A stretch of 64,000 bases of DNA, from NCBI GenBank assembly GCA_001949185.1, contig BDGG01000021.1, positions 212,079 through 276,078 of the forward strand. The letters are read 5' to 3'. Positions 10,181 to 21,600 of this stretch are shown here, piece by piece (position 1 is the stretch's first letter; every line of letters begins with the position of its first letter). The notes beneath the pieces were generated by a model. It did not search any database. It was not told the DNA's origin and saw only the letters and a program-made list of their open reading frames with translations. The position numbers were made by a program, and so were the translations under genes. The DNA is from Ramazzottius varieornatus. Its lineage: Eukaryota > Tardigrada > Eutardigrada > Parachela > Ramazzottiidae.

Positions 10181-13100
10181 ATGGCATCAACTTCGAGCTA
10201 CTCTTCGCGGCGGAACATGGTAAACGGTGGACCAAGCCATGTCATCCCTTCGTGGAAGGCCAGTCCGTACCTACGTTTGGACTACAAAGAGCGTTCGACA
10301 TCCCTCAAAGAAAGCTTGGCTCCTTTAGGTGATCTGCCCATCGAAGCCCAAGAACGGTCGATGCTACGCTCTCTACTGAATATTCTTCAGGGCTTCTCCG
10401 CCACTTATGTCTGCGTCAAGCCACTGGACACTGAAGGCGATCGTGGAGACCAATCGTTCATCATGGACGATTCGCTGGATTACCGCTTGAAGCAGCATTC
10501 GCAAGAAATACTACGAGTGGCTTCTTTGAATTCTCACCTCGCTCGTTTCGTGGACTCGGTAAGATCCACCAGTACCGACGGAATGATTGTCCAAGCTTTC
10601 GCTGCAGCACTCCGGAACTTCATCCAAGAATTTGGACAGTAAGGCCTCGGCATACAAACTCAACAAGATGGTTTTCCCTCAGTGGCGCACGTCTGCAGCA
10701 ATATTGGCCGGTAACCTGCGCCACTTGGACAGAACGGTCTCGTCGAGTGTGTTTTCCCAGCTCCCATTTGACAATCTTTCGAAGGATTTCGACATTGAAT
10801 ATTCTTTGTCACTGTAGTTTTGTGGGGGAACGGGAAGAGGCTTTCGACAATGGTCAACTGACGATGCAGCTGCTGTACAGCCAGCTGACACCATTAACCC
10901 GTCCCTTTGAGCTGATGGTGTCGCTGGTGGATGCCATTGGCAGTGAAGCCTTGCGCGGTGGAGGCCTTCTTTCCCTCTTGTGGACGCGCTTGCAGACTTT
11001 CCCTCAAGGCCGAGGAGCGGAACAGTCGATGCTATTGCAGATAACCAAAGCCACATCGGCACCCTTCTTTCGCATGCTGCAAGAATGGCTGTATGAAGGC
11101 AGTTTCCAAGATCCGTACGGAGAGTTCTTGATCGCCATCTCCAGCTCCAAACGGATGAAAGACGTCCAGAAGAGCATTCATACCTACCATTACTGGGAGA
11201 ACCGATATAAACTGGTGCCAGCCATGGTCCCCAAATTCATCGAGCCTTTCGCTGACAAAATTTTGCGCAGCGGCAAATACCTCAATATTATCAAACAGTG
11301 CGACAGCGGACTAAGTAAGAATAACTATAAAGCATGAATGGGAGTTCGGCGAATACAATCGCCGAAATCGTTTTTCTCGAGTGGCGCACGCTCCCGGCTG
11401 ATGACACTGAAAACGTGCGCTTCTTGGTAAAACAATTTCTTTCGTTTTTCAAATGGCGCATTCTTTTAGCCATTAATGATGAGGAGGGTTCGTTTGCCGA
11501 GTCTCCAGTTACCCAGATTAGGAACTACTGCCTTCAGGTTTGCACTTGTTTATAGATTTGAGGCAGCAAGGCGGAGTTCCCGTGCAGCTGGTCTTCCACC
11601 TTGACGTACGTTACTACGACAGCCACATTGAGGGAGCCTATTTGTCGGCCAGTGGATGTCTGCTCAACTTGATGCTCAATGAGAAGGACCTTCTAGCCAA
11701 ACTACGCTCCTTTAAGCACTTTTTCCTCCTGGACCAAGATGACTTCATCGCCGAGTTCCTCAACCTGTCCATGATGGACGACCTGAAGAGCCCCATGCAG
11801 AAGCTGGACACGACTTCCTTGTTCGCTCTCTTTGACGAGTCCCTGAAGAGCAGCGTGCTGTCTGCCGACCCTTATCGCCGTATGATCAAGTAAGAACCGT
11901 CGAAATATCCGGTCCAAATTCTACCCTGGCATTCATGCTTTTCCTTTCCATCGTAGGCCGTCCTTGAAGACCATGGACTTCTTGCAAGTACTGGAGAAAG
12001 GCAAAGTAAAGGACAGCGAACGATCGAGTAAGACAGCCATCAAGTTCCATATCCTGGGTGGACCTGCTTTATAAAGCTCAGCTTGATTATCTGCTTGTCT
12101 GCAGGTTCTTCCTCTTCGTCGGAGAAGAATACGGTGAACTTTGCCTTGAATTGTTTTACATTAGACTGTGAGATCGAATTCCCCCTGTGCCTTATCGTTA
12201 ACGATGAGGCCAAAATGTACTACCAGCTTCTTTTCCAAAACATCTTCCGCTTGAAGCTGATGGAATGGAAGGTTGGCAGGTAAAGTATGGTACATCTCTA
12301 TCACAGTCCTCGACTGGATAGAAAGACAATCTGTGGGTTGTAGGATATGGACCAAGTGTAACACGGAAAGAGGCAGCAGCTTTGCCCTCTTCTGTTCGCC
12401 GGTAGTGCAGCAGATGCGGGAACTAGTCAAGAGCTTACAGCACTACTTTTGCTCTGAAGTTATCGACCCTTACTGGCAGCAAATGATGGCGGCTATCCGC
12501 CAGGCCAAGACGTTCGATGCGGTCTTTGACGAACACAGCGACTTTATCAAGTCCTGCTCCAAAGACTGCATGATCACCACCGAAGAGATTGTCAGGCTGC
12601 TGGCCTCGACCTTGGACGTCTGTAACTCCTGTTGCAGTAAGCTCATGGTAAGGTTAAAAGTTCCCGTCATTGTTCTGCTGAAATCTTTTGTAACTTGCGT
12701 GGAAATATCAAATGGGACATAAATTGTCACACTCGACGAGATCGTCTTTCCGAGTGGCGCACGCCTTCAGTGTGCTCGACTGGAAAGGTAGGCCACTTGG
12801 AAACTCGACGTGGGTTTTACCCTGAGTGGCGCACGCTTTCGGCTAACAACACTGGAAACATGCGCCACTTGGGAAGAAGGCTTATGTCGGGTTTGTTTGC
12901 CAAGCTGCCGAATGGCATAAAGTTTTAACAGTAGTCTGCTAGCGCTCATCTGATGCAGGATCCCAACCTGCCGAGACAAGCGGCGCGATTAGGTCCAATG
13001 ATGGAGCGAATGCGGGATAAGCTGACCGAGCGGATGGTATGCCTGCTGGCCAACATGAGCGACTCGCGGCAGAACCGAGAGAGCGACTACAAGCTTGTGG

Positions 13101-13246
13101 CGGCCATCCACCGGCTGGACTTCAACCAGTACTACACCCGCTTCCTAGCCCACTCCTCCCGACTAGCCAATAGCACCTCTTCTTCCTCCTCCTCAACTCG
13201 CCACCACGCTTCCTCATCTTTAGCTTCTGCCACGTCACTCCGCTAG
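10181..13246 (+). CDS. TUBGCP2: Gamma-tubulin complex component 2
   Basis: Subunit of the gamma-tubulin small complex, which nucleates microtubules at the centrosome. Seven exons: 10181-10638, 10818-11314, 11556-11889, 11957-12027, 12105-12279, 12344-12647, 12959-13246. They join in frame to 708 aa, somewhat shorter than vertebrate GCP2 (about 900) because the N-terminus before the GRIP1 domain is short. Family landmarks are SAPFFRMLQEWLYEGSFQDP, ADKILRSGKYLNII and FFLLDQDDFIAEF (GRIP1 region), then SKDCMITTEEIVRLL and RLDFNQYYTRFL (GRIP2 end). Introns 1, 2 and 6 are long (179, 241, 311 bp) and contain the GTGGCGCAC element; the other three are 64-77 bp. It converges on the next gene, 300 bp away. 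Confidence 0.93.
10648..10785 (+). repeat. Introner-like element in TUBGCP2 intron 1
   Basis: Core GTGGCGCAC at 10682-10690 and TGCGCCAC at 10717-10724 form an inverted pair around a 26 bp spacer. Flanks resemble the other copies (CATACAAACTCAACAAG on the left, GTGTGTTTTCCCAGCT on the right). The element begins about 9 bp after the donor and fills most of the intron. Confidence 0.75.
11372..11470 (+). repeat. Introner-like element in TUBGCP2 intron 2
   Basis: GTGGCGCAC at 11381-11389, GTGCGC at 11415-11420 and a third core-like ATGGCGCA at 11453-11460. Degenerate compared with the copies in introns 1 and 6, possibly two overlapping copies. Confidence 0.65.
12735..12928 (+). repeat. Two tandem introner-like elements in TUBGCP2 intron 6
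   Basis: First copy: GTGGCGCAC 12754-12762 with GGCCACTTGG 12791-12800. Second copy: GTGGCGCAC 12826-12834 with TGCGCCACTT 12861-12870, followed by the terminal motif GGGTTTGTTTGCCAAGCTGC at about 12889-12908. The 311 bp host intron is the longest in the gene. Confidence 0.75.
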
Positions 13247-13545
13247 TACCCTCCTTCTGTCGTAAGTAACAGCCGAAAAGGCCGCATGTTCATTTCTCCG
13301 ATATATCCCTCCCGGTTTTATTGTGGAGGAAATGCTGCCTCTTTCACTTACGGCCTCTTTCGCATGCCGTACCATTTGGCTCACTGCTAATGGTTTTGGT
13401 CTGTATCGACTAAAGTAAGAAAGAATAACCGAGTTTTATGGTTTGTAAAGTCGAGTCTTATCCGGTAGCAGCTGGGGACTCCGAAGGGATACTACAAAAG
13501 CGCGAAATGGAAAGGTAAGAAAAAAGATTGAAACTCAGTTTGAGG

Positions 13546-15085
13546 TTAATCGTGTTCGAATGTTTTGTATTTGCGCCATAAAACCGATTTACCATGTCGG
13601 ACTAAAACTTGTACTTCGTCGTTTTCAGGTTCAACGATACGCGGAGGGATTTGCACAAGCTTGACTTTCTTGCCAAACTTCATGCGAATAAACTTGCCAT
13701 CGACCAGGTTGTCCGAGTCGTGGCGACTGGCGTGGCGCTTCAGGACGTTAGTGGGGCATTCTTCCCTTCTCTGCCAGGCCGACTGGTAAGGGTTGGGTGA
13801 GGAGGAGGAAACTTCGCCTTCCTTGTGGCTGTTTTGGTTGTTGAGTTTGGTCAGGGAGAGGTCGATGCTCAGCTTGGCCGGCGGCGGACTCTCGTAGGCC
13901 GGCTCGGTGGCTTCAAAGAGCGTCTGCCAGATTCGCCGCCCGGCCTCCGCGCAGTCTTTCGCTGCTGATGGCGGCTGGCCCGCTGGGCCACTGATTCGCA
14001 CGTCCTCTTGTGCTGCAAAAGGAAAATCGGTCAGGAAAGAGCTCTGAATATATGATTGGGTGACCAGATTGGTTTCCCCAGGTGGCGCACAGTCCCAGTC
14101 TTATGGGCTGGCAGTTTGCGTCACTTGAAACAAGGATGGAGGTTGAGTTTGTTTGCCTAGTTGCTATTGAGGCTTACTTACTTTGTGTGTAGGAGTTGCT
14201 TATTCCAACGCGGGAGGGCAGCAGCGAAGACTTTTTTTGAGCTTGCCGATGGTGGGTATGGTGGTGAAGGTGGTTGCCTGTGGGCGAAGTAGCGCCTTCT
14301 TCTTCTAGGCTGGAAGGTATTCGCTCTTCGAAGTCTTCACTTTGGGTGCTGGAGTTGTGCAATTGCTGATGTTGGCTTGAGCCGTTGTTGCGGGACCATT
14401 GATGGGTGGGGCAGCCTCGTCGCGCTTTGTGTTCGTCTAGCAGGATGTTCTCCATTTTGCGCGATAAGGCTTGCCGATCATACTGTTCCGAAGAATAGCT
14501 TTGGCTCAACGGGACGTGGTTGTAATTTCCTTCTTTACCGGCATATGGGTATGTGCTGGTTTTCCCGAAGGTCTGCATCTCATGGTAATTACTAGTTAGG
14601 CCTGTGACAGGTTAACTCTAGTAACATCTGTCAGTGTAGCTTCCGCTTACCGAGTGATGTTCAGTGCGATGGTCGACTTGCGAAGCGGCATTCTTAACAT
14701 TGACCGTAGCTGGTGATGTTTTCCGATGATGCAGAGACTTTGTATAGTTGCGGTCGTGGTAGCTGTTGGAGGGGACAGGTCGACAGGTGGCCGTATGGTG
14801 ACTTTGCATGATCAAATGTATCCGTTTCCCGCACTAGCACACATGCAGAATGTTACGAGCAAGTAAATACGCCCTTTGATTGCAGAAGAGTGGCTTATAG
14901 TCTAGCCTTACTTTTGTGCAGGTTTCGGATTTACGTTTGGCGTCGTGATGGTCGTTGCGGTCGCGGATATGGTCGGCTTTGCGGAGAGGCTGGTGGGACT
15001 TGTGGTGGCGGTGTGGGAGGGCTGGTCCCAGGTGAGGGTGTCGGACGGCAGCATGCGCATGGTGTGGTTCATCGAGTATCGCCAT
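13546..15085 (-). CDS. Unknown histidine-rich protein
   Basis: Four exons on the minus strand: 15085-14912, 14833-14651, 14578-14182 and 14012-13546. They join in frame to 406 aa from the first ATG seen; an upstream exon cannot be excluded. The N-terminus is rich in His and Arg (HRHHKSHQPLRKADH) and the middle in Ser/Gln/His. The most structured-looking part is the C-terminal 60 residues, with KFIRMKFGKKVKLVQIPPR. There is a CTKCGKR pair early on but no complete zinc-finger pattern. I recognise no family. Intron 3 (14013-14181) carries an introner-like element. The gene is divergent from the synaptotagmin gene, starting about 500 bp away. Confidence 0.65.
14080..14170. repeat. Introner-like element in the intron of the unknown gene
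   Basis: GTGGCGCAC at 14092-14100 and TGCGTCACTT at 14117-14126, followed by GAGTTTGTTTGCCTAGTTGC, matching the terminal motif of the TUBGCP2 intron 6 copy. The host intron is 169 bp. Confidence 0.7.
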
Positions 15086-15594
15086 AGAAAGCCAAGTAGG
15101 TCTAGATCAAGGGTGCAACGTTACCGGACAGCCACCCACCCACCTTCATAAGAAGGGGCAGGGTGCAACTTGGCGATCGCTCATCACAAAGTACCAGGGC
15201 TTAGCTAATCACGCTGCACGGTGTCCACTTCCAATCACTTTTCTCTCTAGCACTCTAAACTTCCTCCTGCAAAGCTGCCGAGTCTTGGCAACGACTGATT
15301 GACATCTTTCCTTCTCTCCTCAAACGTGGCTGGGCTCAGTGGCAAGCTTTCTATGGGCCCTTGGCGTAGGCCGATCCAATGTAAGCCTCTATCCCCATCG
15401 AGTCTACAATCCAACCTGAACGCTTTTCCCTGGCAAGATACTTTGCGCTAACGCTGGCCGATAGTTGTGGGCACTTCCATTGTGACTTCGATGGGTGGAG
15501 TAGTTGCTACGCTGAAGTGCAATCTGTCCTTCTAGTTGAGCGAAAGGAGGTATTTGGTAGAGCTAAGAGATGAGGTGGAAGAGTGCTGGAAGCG
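15086..15594. other. Divergent intergenic region
   Basis: Separates two divergent genes and may hold 5' exons or a shared promoter. No coding exon could be placed with confidence. Confidence 0.35.
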
Positions 15595-18466
15595 ATGGCC
15601 CTTTTGCGGTCCATCTTTGAGACAGTATACGATATCTGCGCTTTCCAGTTGTCCATCTCCCACGGTGAGCATGCCCTCTACTGGTTTGCCGGAGCGCGCT
15701 TCCTCTTGTTGATAGTCAACGTCCTTGCCGCCACAAGGAAGGCCGCCCCACCTCCACGCCTTCGCCCCCATATCTTTGACTTTAGCCCCGATGAACAACG
15801 AGCCATCTTGGAGGCTTCCTTATTAACACCCAGTTGGGTCAGCTTCCCCGATCTGGAACGCGTCGAATGGCTGAATACCGTTCTGCAGAAGATATGGCTG
15901 TCTTTCGGCAACTGGATGGACCATCTCTTCAAGGAGACCATTCAGCCCATCGTCCAAGACGCTATCGGCACCAAGATCATCTTTCGCTTTGAAACGGTCA
16001 ACTTTGGCACCATCCCCTTACGGCTGTCGGGTGTCAAGGCTTACCGCGACAGCACTGACAGACGAGAGATTGTGCTGGACTTGGAGGTGTACTACAATGG
16101 CGATGCTGAGCTGGTGGTCTATGTGGCCGGCATCACAGCCGGCTTGAAGAACATCCAGATCAAGGGAACGCTGCGCATTGTCTTGAAACCTCTCTTGGCC
16201 GACTTGCCTTTTATCGGTCAGTGTAACATGGAGCAGCTGGGCAAACCAACTCGAAGAGAACGTCTGTCCCAAGTAACGCACGGCCGCAGTGTTACCGGCT
16301 GGAAGAGTGAGCCTCTCGGCAAAGAACCATCTTGCATTCATTGCCAAGTGCCGCACCTTTCCAGCGTGGTTGGCTGGCAGGCTGCGTCACTTGGGAGAGA
16401 CGGACTCTTGTGGAGTTTGTTTGGGCAGAGCTGCAGTATTGTGGTTGCAAGTCTTGGTGGTTGAAGTCTTTGAGGGGCATGTATTGAGCAGGTGGAATCG
16501 AGGTCTTTTTCATGAACGAGCCGACAATCGACTTTAACATGACCAACCTGTTGAACGCCCCGGGCTTTGGGACACTCAAGTCGACGGTCATGTCCATCGC
16601 CAAGGAAAACATCCGCTGGTACCTGGTGCTGCCCAACAAGATCTCGGTGCCCTTTGGGGAGATCCATTACAAGGATTTCATGTTCGTGCCACCAGTGGGT
16701 ATAGTGCGAGTGCATGTCGTCGGTGGCCGCAACCTGCCCGTCACCGACCGCGTCAACAGCATGCTGGGTACCGGTAGCAGCGACCCCTACGTGGTGCTGC
16801 AGTTGGGGGCGCGCGAAGCCCGAACCAAGGGCAAGAAGAAGACGCTGAACCCCGTCTTTGACGAGATGTTTGACTTTATGGTCACCGAACCCCAAGGGCA
16901 GAGGCTCATCTTGACACTATGGGATGCCGACATGGTCAAGGACGAGCTGATCGGTGAGGTTCGCATCGATATCGCCTTCTTGCAAAAGACAGCCGACACG
17001 GCCGACTACTGGCACTTTATCAGTGGACCTTCCAAAGGCCAGTTAAATATACGACTGACCTGGCTGGAATTGACAACCAGCAAGAGCGACTTGACAGCGG
17101 CTATCCACGAAGTCAACGTCTTGACACCCTATGGCGTCTTTGCTCCCTTGTCCACAGGTAGGCGACATCAACTATCGCTCGATGCCCTTCAAGTTGCCTT
17201 ATGCACTGCTATAATTATCAGGTATTTTGGTGGTGCTGATTGACTCGGCACAGCAACTGCCGATGGTGGGGACGACATGGGGCAAGGAACGGCTGCCCAA
17301 CCCCAGCGTTGTCCTGACACTGTCGGCCCAAAAGTTTGTGTCGCGAGTCCTTCTACGGACGCAGAACCCCGTCTGGGAACAGTTTACCATCTTTTACGTC
17401 AACAACCCGCTGGTCGAGAACCTGTCCATCCTGGTTAAAGATGACATTAGCCCCGCCCCTCTGGGCACCTACACCTTTCCTCTAGCTTCGCTGTTGGAGG
17501 TACGGGGGCCCAGCTCGGTCGCCATACAAGTTTACTGTTAACTGCCACTCTTCCTTCATTTTTCCTGTCAACTCCTTGATTCCTCTTTAGGCCGATAGTT
17601 TCCAAGTCTACAAGCCATTGATGCTGCTCAACTCGGGGCCGCAGAGTTTCATCAAGCTTCGGGTGGCCTTCCGAGTGGCCATTAGCAGCGAAGTCCGCCG
17701 TGAGAATTCGCGCAGCAACCTGCAGCGGACGGGATCGATGAGGACATCGAGCTCTGCTAGCAGTGTCTCCTCCGCTGGTGGGCTCACTGTTCGTCCAGCC
17801 AGCAGCACAGTCAGCGCCATCACTGCCGCCACCACGGCGCCCCCGACAGCGCCCACATCGCCCACCACCGATACCATGGCCAAGCTGCCAGTGCCCACCA
17901 TCACCACCAGCGCCTCCAGCACCGAAGTGCCTCCCCCTTTCTTGAGGTCCAAGTCGTTGGCGCCGACCGACACGGCAACTACCACTCTGCCTCGTATCCG
18001 AATAAGCCTGCAGTATAGAAAGAGAAGTGACGACCTGTTGGTCGAGCTGCTGGAAGCGGCTTCCCTACAAGCTCTACGCGACAAGGCGCCTCCGCCCAAG
18101 ACCAAATTCTTCCTCTCCGGCACCTTGTTCCCCACCCGACAAACCTACTACTCTGAAGAGTTCAATTATAGCGAAAGACTGTCTCTAAAGGGCAAATTTG
18201 TCTTTTTGTTGGGCAGGACCGACATCAGTACGTGTATACTTCTTCTGAAGGTTGTTTGTGGCTCACGCATGAACCAAAGTCCGCTGGGTGAAGCCAATGT
18301 ATCCTTACAAACTTACGATCTGGAGCCCAAGCTGATCAAGTGGTATGAGCTGTCTAAACCTGCTGCTGCACCAGCCATCAGCGCCCACGCTAGCATCAAT
18401 GATGTGCCTCCTCCCAATGCTACCAGTAACAACACGCTGACCTCTCCGCTCTCTGCTGTAACATAA
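15595..18466 (+). CDS. ESYT: Extended synaptotagmin (SMP + C2 domains)
   Basis: ER-anchored lipid-transfer and tethering protein of ER-plasma membrane contacts. Exons: about 15595-16216, 16492-17157, 17222-17499 and 17591-18466, about 813 aa in frame. A hydrophobic anchor (ARFLLLIVNVLA) is followed by the SMP domain, which opens with the signature FPDLERVEWLN and spans about residues 80-265. C2A (about 16708-17060) keeps the Ca-binding acids in SSDPYVVLQLG and LWDADMVKDELIG. C2B (17222-17499) lacks the loop aspartates and looks Ca-independent. A long Ser/Thr/Pro linker leads to C2C (about 18000-18360), with basic KLRVAFRV upstream of the linker. Intron 1 (275 bp) contains an introner-like element. 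The first exon start is uncertain. It ends 158 bp from the convergent PKA gene. Confidence 0.88.
16235..16440. repeat. Introner-like element with complete inverted ends in ESYT intron 1
   Basis: The left end GCAGCTGGGCAAACCAACTC (about 16233) leads into CCCAAGTAACGCACGG. The right end reads GCTGCGTCACTTGGG at 16381 and GAGTTTGTTTGGGCAGAGCTGC ending at about 16438. The two ends are near-reverse complements of each other and match the termini of other copies, so this copy shows the whole unit best. It fills the intron from 16 bp after the donor to about 53 bp before the acceptor. Confidence 0.75.
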
Positions 18467-18624
18467 TACTACGTATTTGGCCAACTGACAGACGGCCAGT
18501 GGAAAAAGCCAGCATTTGACCTTCAAAGTCAACAAAGCAAAGTGGCAAAAGACTGGTCATTCCATAACAATGAGGTCAAAGTTAAGCGTAGATGGGTCAA
18601 GAAAATGCTGCTTGCAATTGTTGG

Positions 18625-21600
18625 TTAGGGAGTAGCGGCCTCCTTGACCGAGAAGACAGAGGAGAGCCTGTCGCGGTACTTTTCAATGTTTCTCTCCAGA
18701 ATCTCCTTGCAGGGACCCAGTAGCCGTTCAAAGCTGCGACGGTCCAGGAAAGCCAGCTTGGAATCCTCTGTAAAGGCCATTAAGATGTGATCAGTCTGAA
18801 GTATATTCAGTGCAAAAGTCTGTGTGTCAGCCTACCAGCAGCTGTGACGGTGGCGGCTCGTGCCTGGTTGGCAATCAGGGCCAGTTCTCCCACATAACCA
18901 CCAGGTCCAACTCGCAAGACCTCTTTGGCGTTTTGCGGCGGGTCGCCGGCTTCCAGCCGCGTACAGACAACTTGGCCGGCTTCCACAAAGTACATGCCGT
19001 CCCCTTCCTCGCCCTGGTGGATGACAATGTCGCCGGCCCGGTAAGGCCGAGGTATCAGAGCGTCGCAGATGTTCTGCTTTTGGTATGACTTGAGATCGGC
19101 CAAAAAGTCCACCTTGTCCATCAGCGTCATATACAGCTCACGCGTCTGGTGTGCGCCCCGAACCACAATGCGCTTGAAGGTGTCTCGATCCTGCGTATAC
19201 AGACAGAGCATGTGATGGTCACCACCTTTGTCTATAATGAGCAAATGTGCACTTACTAATTGCCAAAGACGACCGGGAGTTCGCGCCGTGACGGTGGCAG
19301 CTCTTGGTTGATGGTACATCAGTGCCAACTCCCTATAGACAGCACGCAACGACCATCACACAATTTCTTCTTCCACAAACTTTCCCCTAACAGAAACGCA
19401 AAAGTATATAGATGCTGATATACCCGAAGCTTCCACTATTGTTATATTCATGGATCTTGACCATTTGGCCGTTCTGTTGGACGAAAACGTCAAAGTCGCC
19501 CTCTTCGATGACGTAAAAGTACTCGGCATTGTCGTTGCCGTACTTGATGATATCGTCTCCAGGCTCCACCAATTTCTACAGGAGATATTATCGGCCTGAT
19601 ACCAAAAGAAGTGCCCATATGCGACCAGCAATAAAATAACAAACCTCTTCCAAGGCGTCGATAACTTTATGAAGGTGTTCCTCGTCCAGCGATTTGAAGA
19701 TGAGCACTTCGTGCACTGCAGTCTTAACTCGAGCTAATTGTTCGTCGGACTTGGGGAAGGACTTGACCTCCAGCGGGTCTTCAGCTGCGGCGGCCGGATC
19801 GTAGCCTGCAGTCAATCGCAAAAGTGCCTTACCATCCATCAGACCCTTATCAAGACCGGTAGAAGCGATAGACGGCACTTACTTTCAGCTGAGACTCCTT
19901 GTCGGCGATTAACGCCTGACTGTGATAACTTTTTATCGTCGGCTGCAATTACACACAAGATCATCAGGCAACGGCAGTGGTGGCTGATCTGAAGAGAAAG
20001 TGGATGATGTACCGGACTGTGGAGTGCCCTGTGGCTGCTGCACTTGGCCATGCGCTCCTTCATAGGCATTGGCCTCTTGGTCATGAGTGTGCTCTTCAGG
20101 CTGGTTCTCTTCTTCCTGTGGAGCTGGCTGGACTTCATCGGTATGCGAAGGCTGTTCTTCAGGGTTTACAGGCTGCTCTTGGGAGTGGGCAGCTTGTCCC
20201 TCCTGGGGATGGCGCTCTATGGTATGCTGATTAGTATGGGGCGCATTACTGGGAAATATATGGGATGGGTCGGCTTGCGGTGGGCCGTGCTGGTTACTAT
20301 CTGCAGCAATAGATGAGGCTTTCTGCTGGCTGATGGAGGGCGGCTTCTGAGCATGAGGGTCCGCCGATGGTGGCTGCTGGCTGATGGATGGTAACTTTTG
20401 TTGATCCATCGATGGCTGCTTTTGTTGACTGATGGAGGCTGGCTTCGCTTGGCTGATAGATGCTGCTTTGGCGTGGTCGGCCGATGGTTGATTATCCTGG
20501 CCAGCAGGTCCTTGGTGTGGGGGCTCGACAGGTGGCGCTAGCTCATTGCTCATAGACGGTGGCTTTTGATTATTATTGATAGAGCCCTGCTTTTGCTGGA
20601 CAATTGAAGGTTGCTTCTGCTGGGGCTGGCTAATGGAGGCTGCTTTTTGATGATCAACAGATATAGACGGCTGTTTTTGCTGCTCCACGGCTATAGAAGG
20701 TTGTTTCTGCTGGCTGATGGAGGGTTGCTTCTGCTGGTCCATGAAGGGCTGCTTTTGCTGGCTGATGGAGGGCTGTTTCTCTTGACCGACAGATGGCGGC
20801 CTATGATGGCCATCAGGGTTGGCTTCGTGTTGGGCTGCATCGTGAGCTGCAGGCTCTTCCCCAGTGGGATGGGCTTGCTGCTGATCTTCCTGATGTGCAG
20901 TCGCTTCCTGGTGAGTGGCTTCTTGGTGATTTGCCTGATGATGTGTCCTTGCTTCGTTCTTCTTTTGCCCAGAATCTGTGTAATGGACGCGTACAGGAAG
21001 ACTGGGTATGACAGTTGGCCGACTGCGCTCTGACACAATTGACACAAACACGTACCGCGAGGAAGGCTTTGCTTTGGTGCTTCTTGATGGGGCTGCTCTT
21101 GGTGGTCTGGAGGGTGGTCCGCTTTGGCTTCACTCTTCTTCTGTCCGGAATCTGTCAAAGAAGGTCGTAAAGTTAGTGTGTTCAACCCCCGGATGACACA
21201 ATGATAACCGTACCACGAGGTATACTCTGTTTGGCTGGATCCTGCTGCGTGGCTTCTTGGTGACCTACAGGATGGTCAGCCTTGGCTTCGCTCTTCTTCT
21301 GCGCAGAATCTGTCATGTAAAAGTCCGTTGGTATACATGGTGAAACTTATACGTAGAACATATCAACAGGAAGGCTGGTACCTCGAGGAAGGCTCTGTTT
21401 GGCTGTTTCCGGATGGGAGGCCTCTTGGTGATTCTGATGAGGCTGATTTTGCAGAGGCTGCTGCTGGTGATCGGCAGGCTGGTCAGCTTTGGTTTCACCC
21501 GGCCTATGGCCAGAATCTGCCGAAAAGTCATGCTCAATACCGGGCTGAAAAATCAATGCTAAGCCGGATGAAAGATCGAAAGATCCTCCGCCGAATATAC

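Noticed and set aside
15583-16464. Reading the ESYT exon on to 16464 without splicing
   Set aside because: The tail after LPFIG contains the repeat element; splicing 16217-16491 restores the conserved SMP continuation.
18229-18280. Intron GTACGTG...AAAG inside the last ESYT exon
   Set aside because: Removing it breaks the frame; the 51-nt segment reads through as 17 codons.
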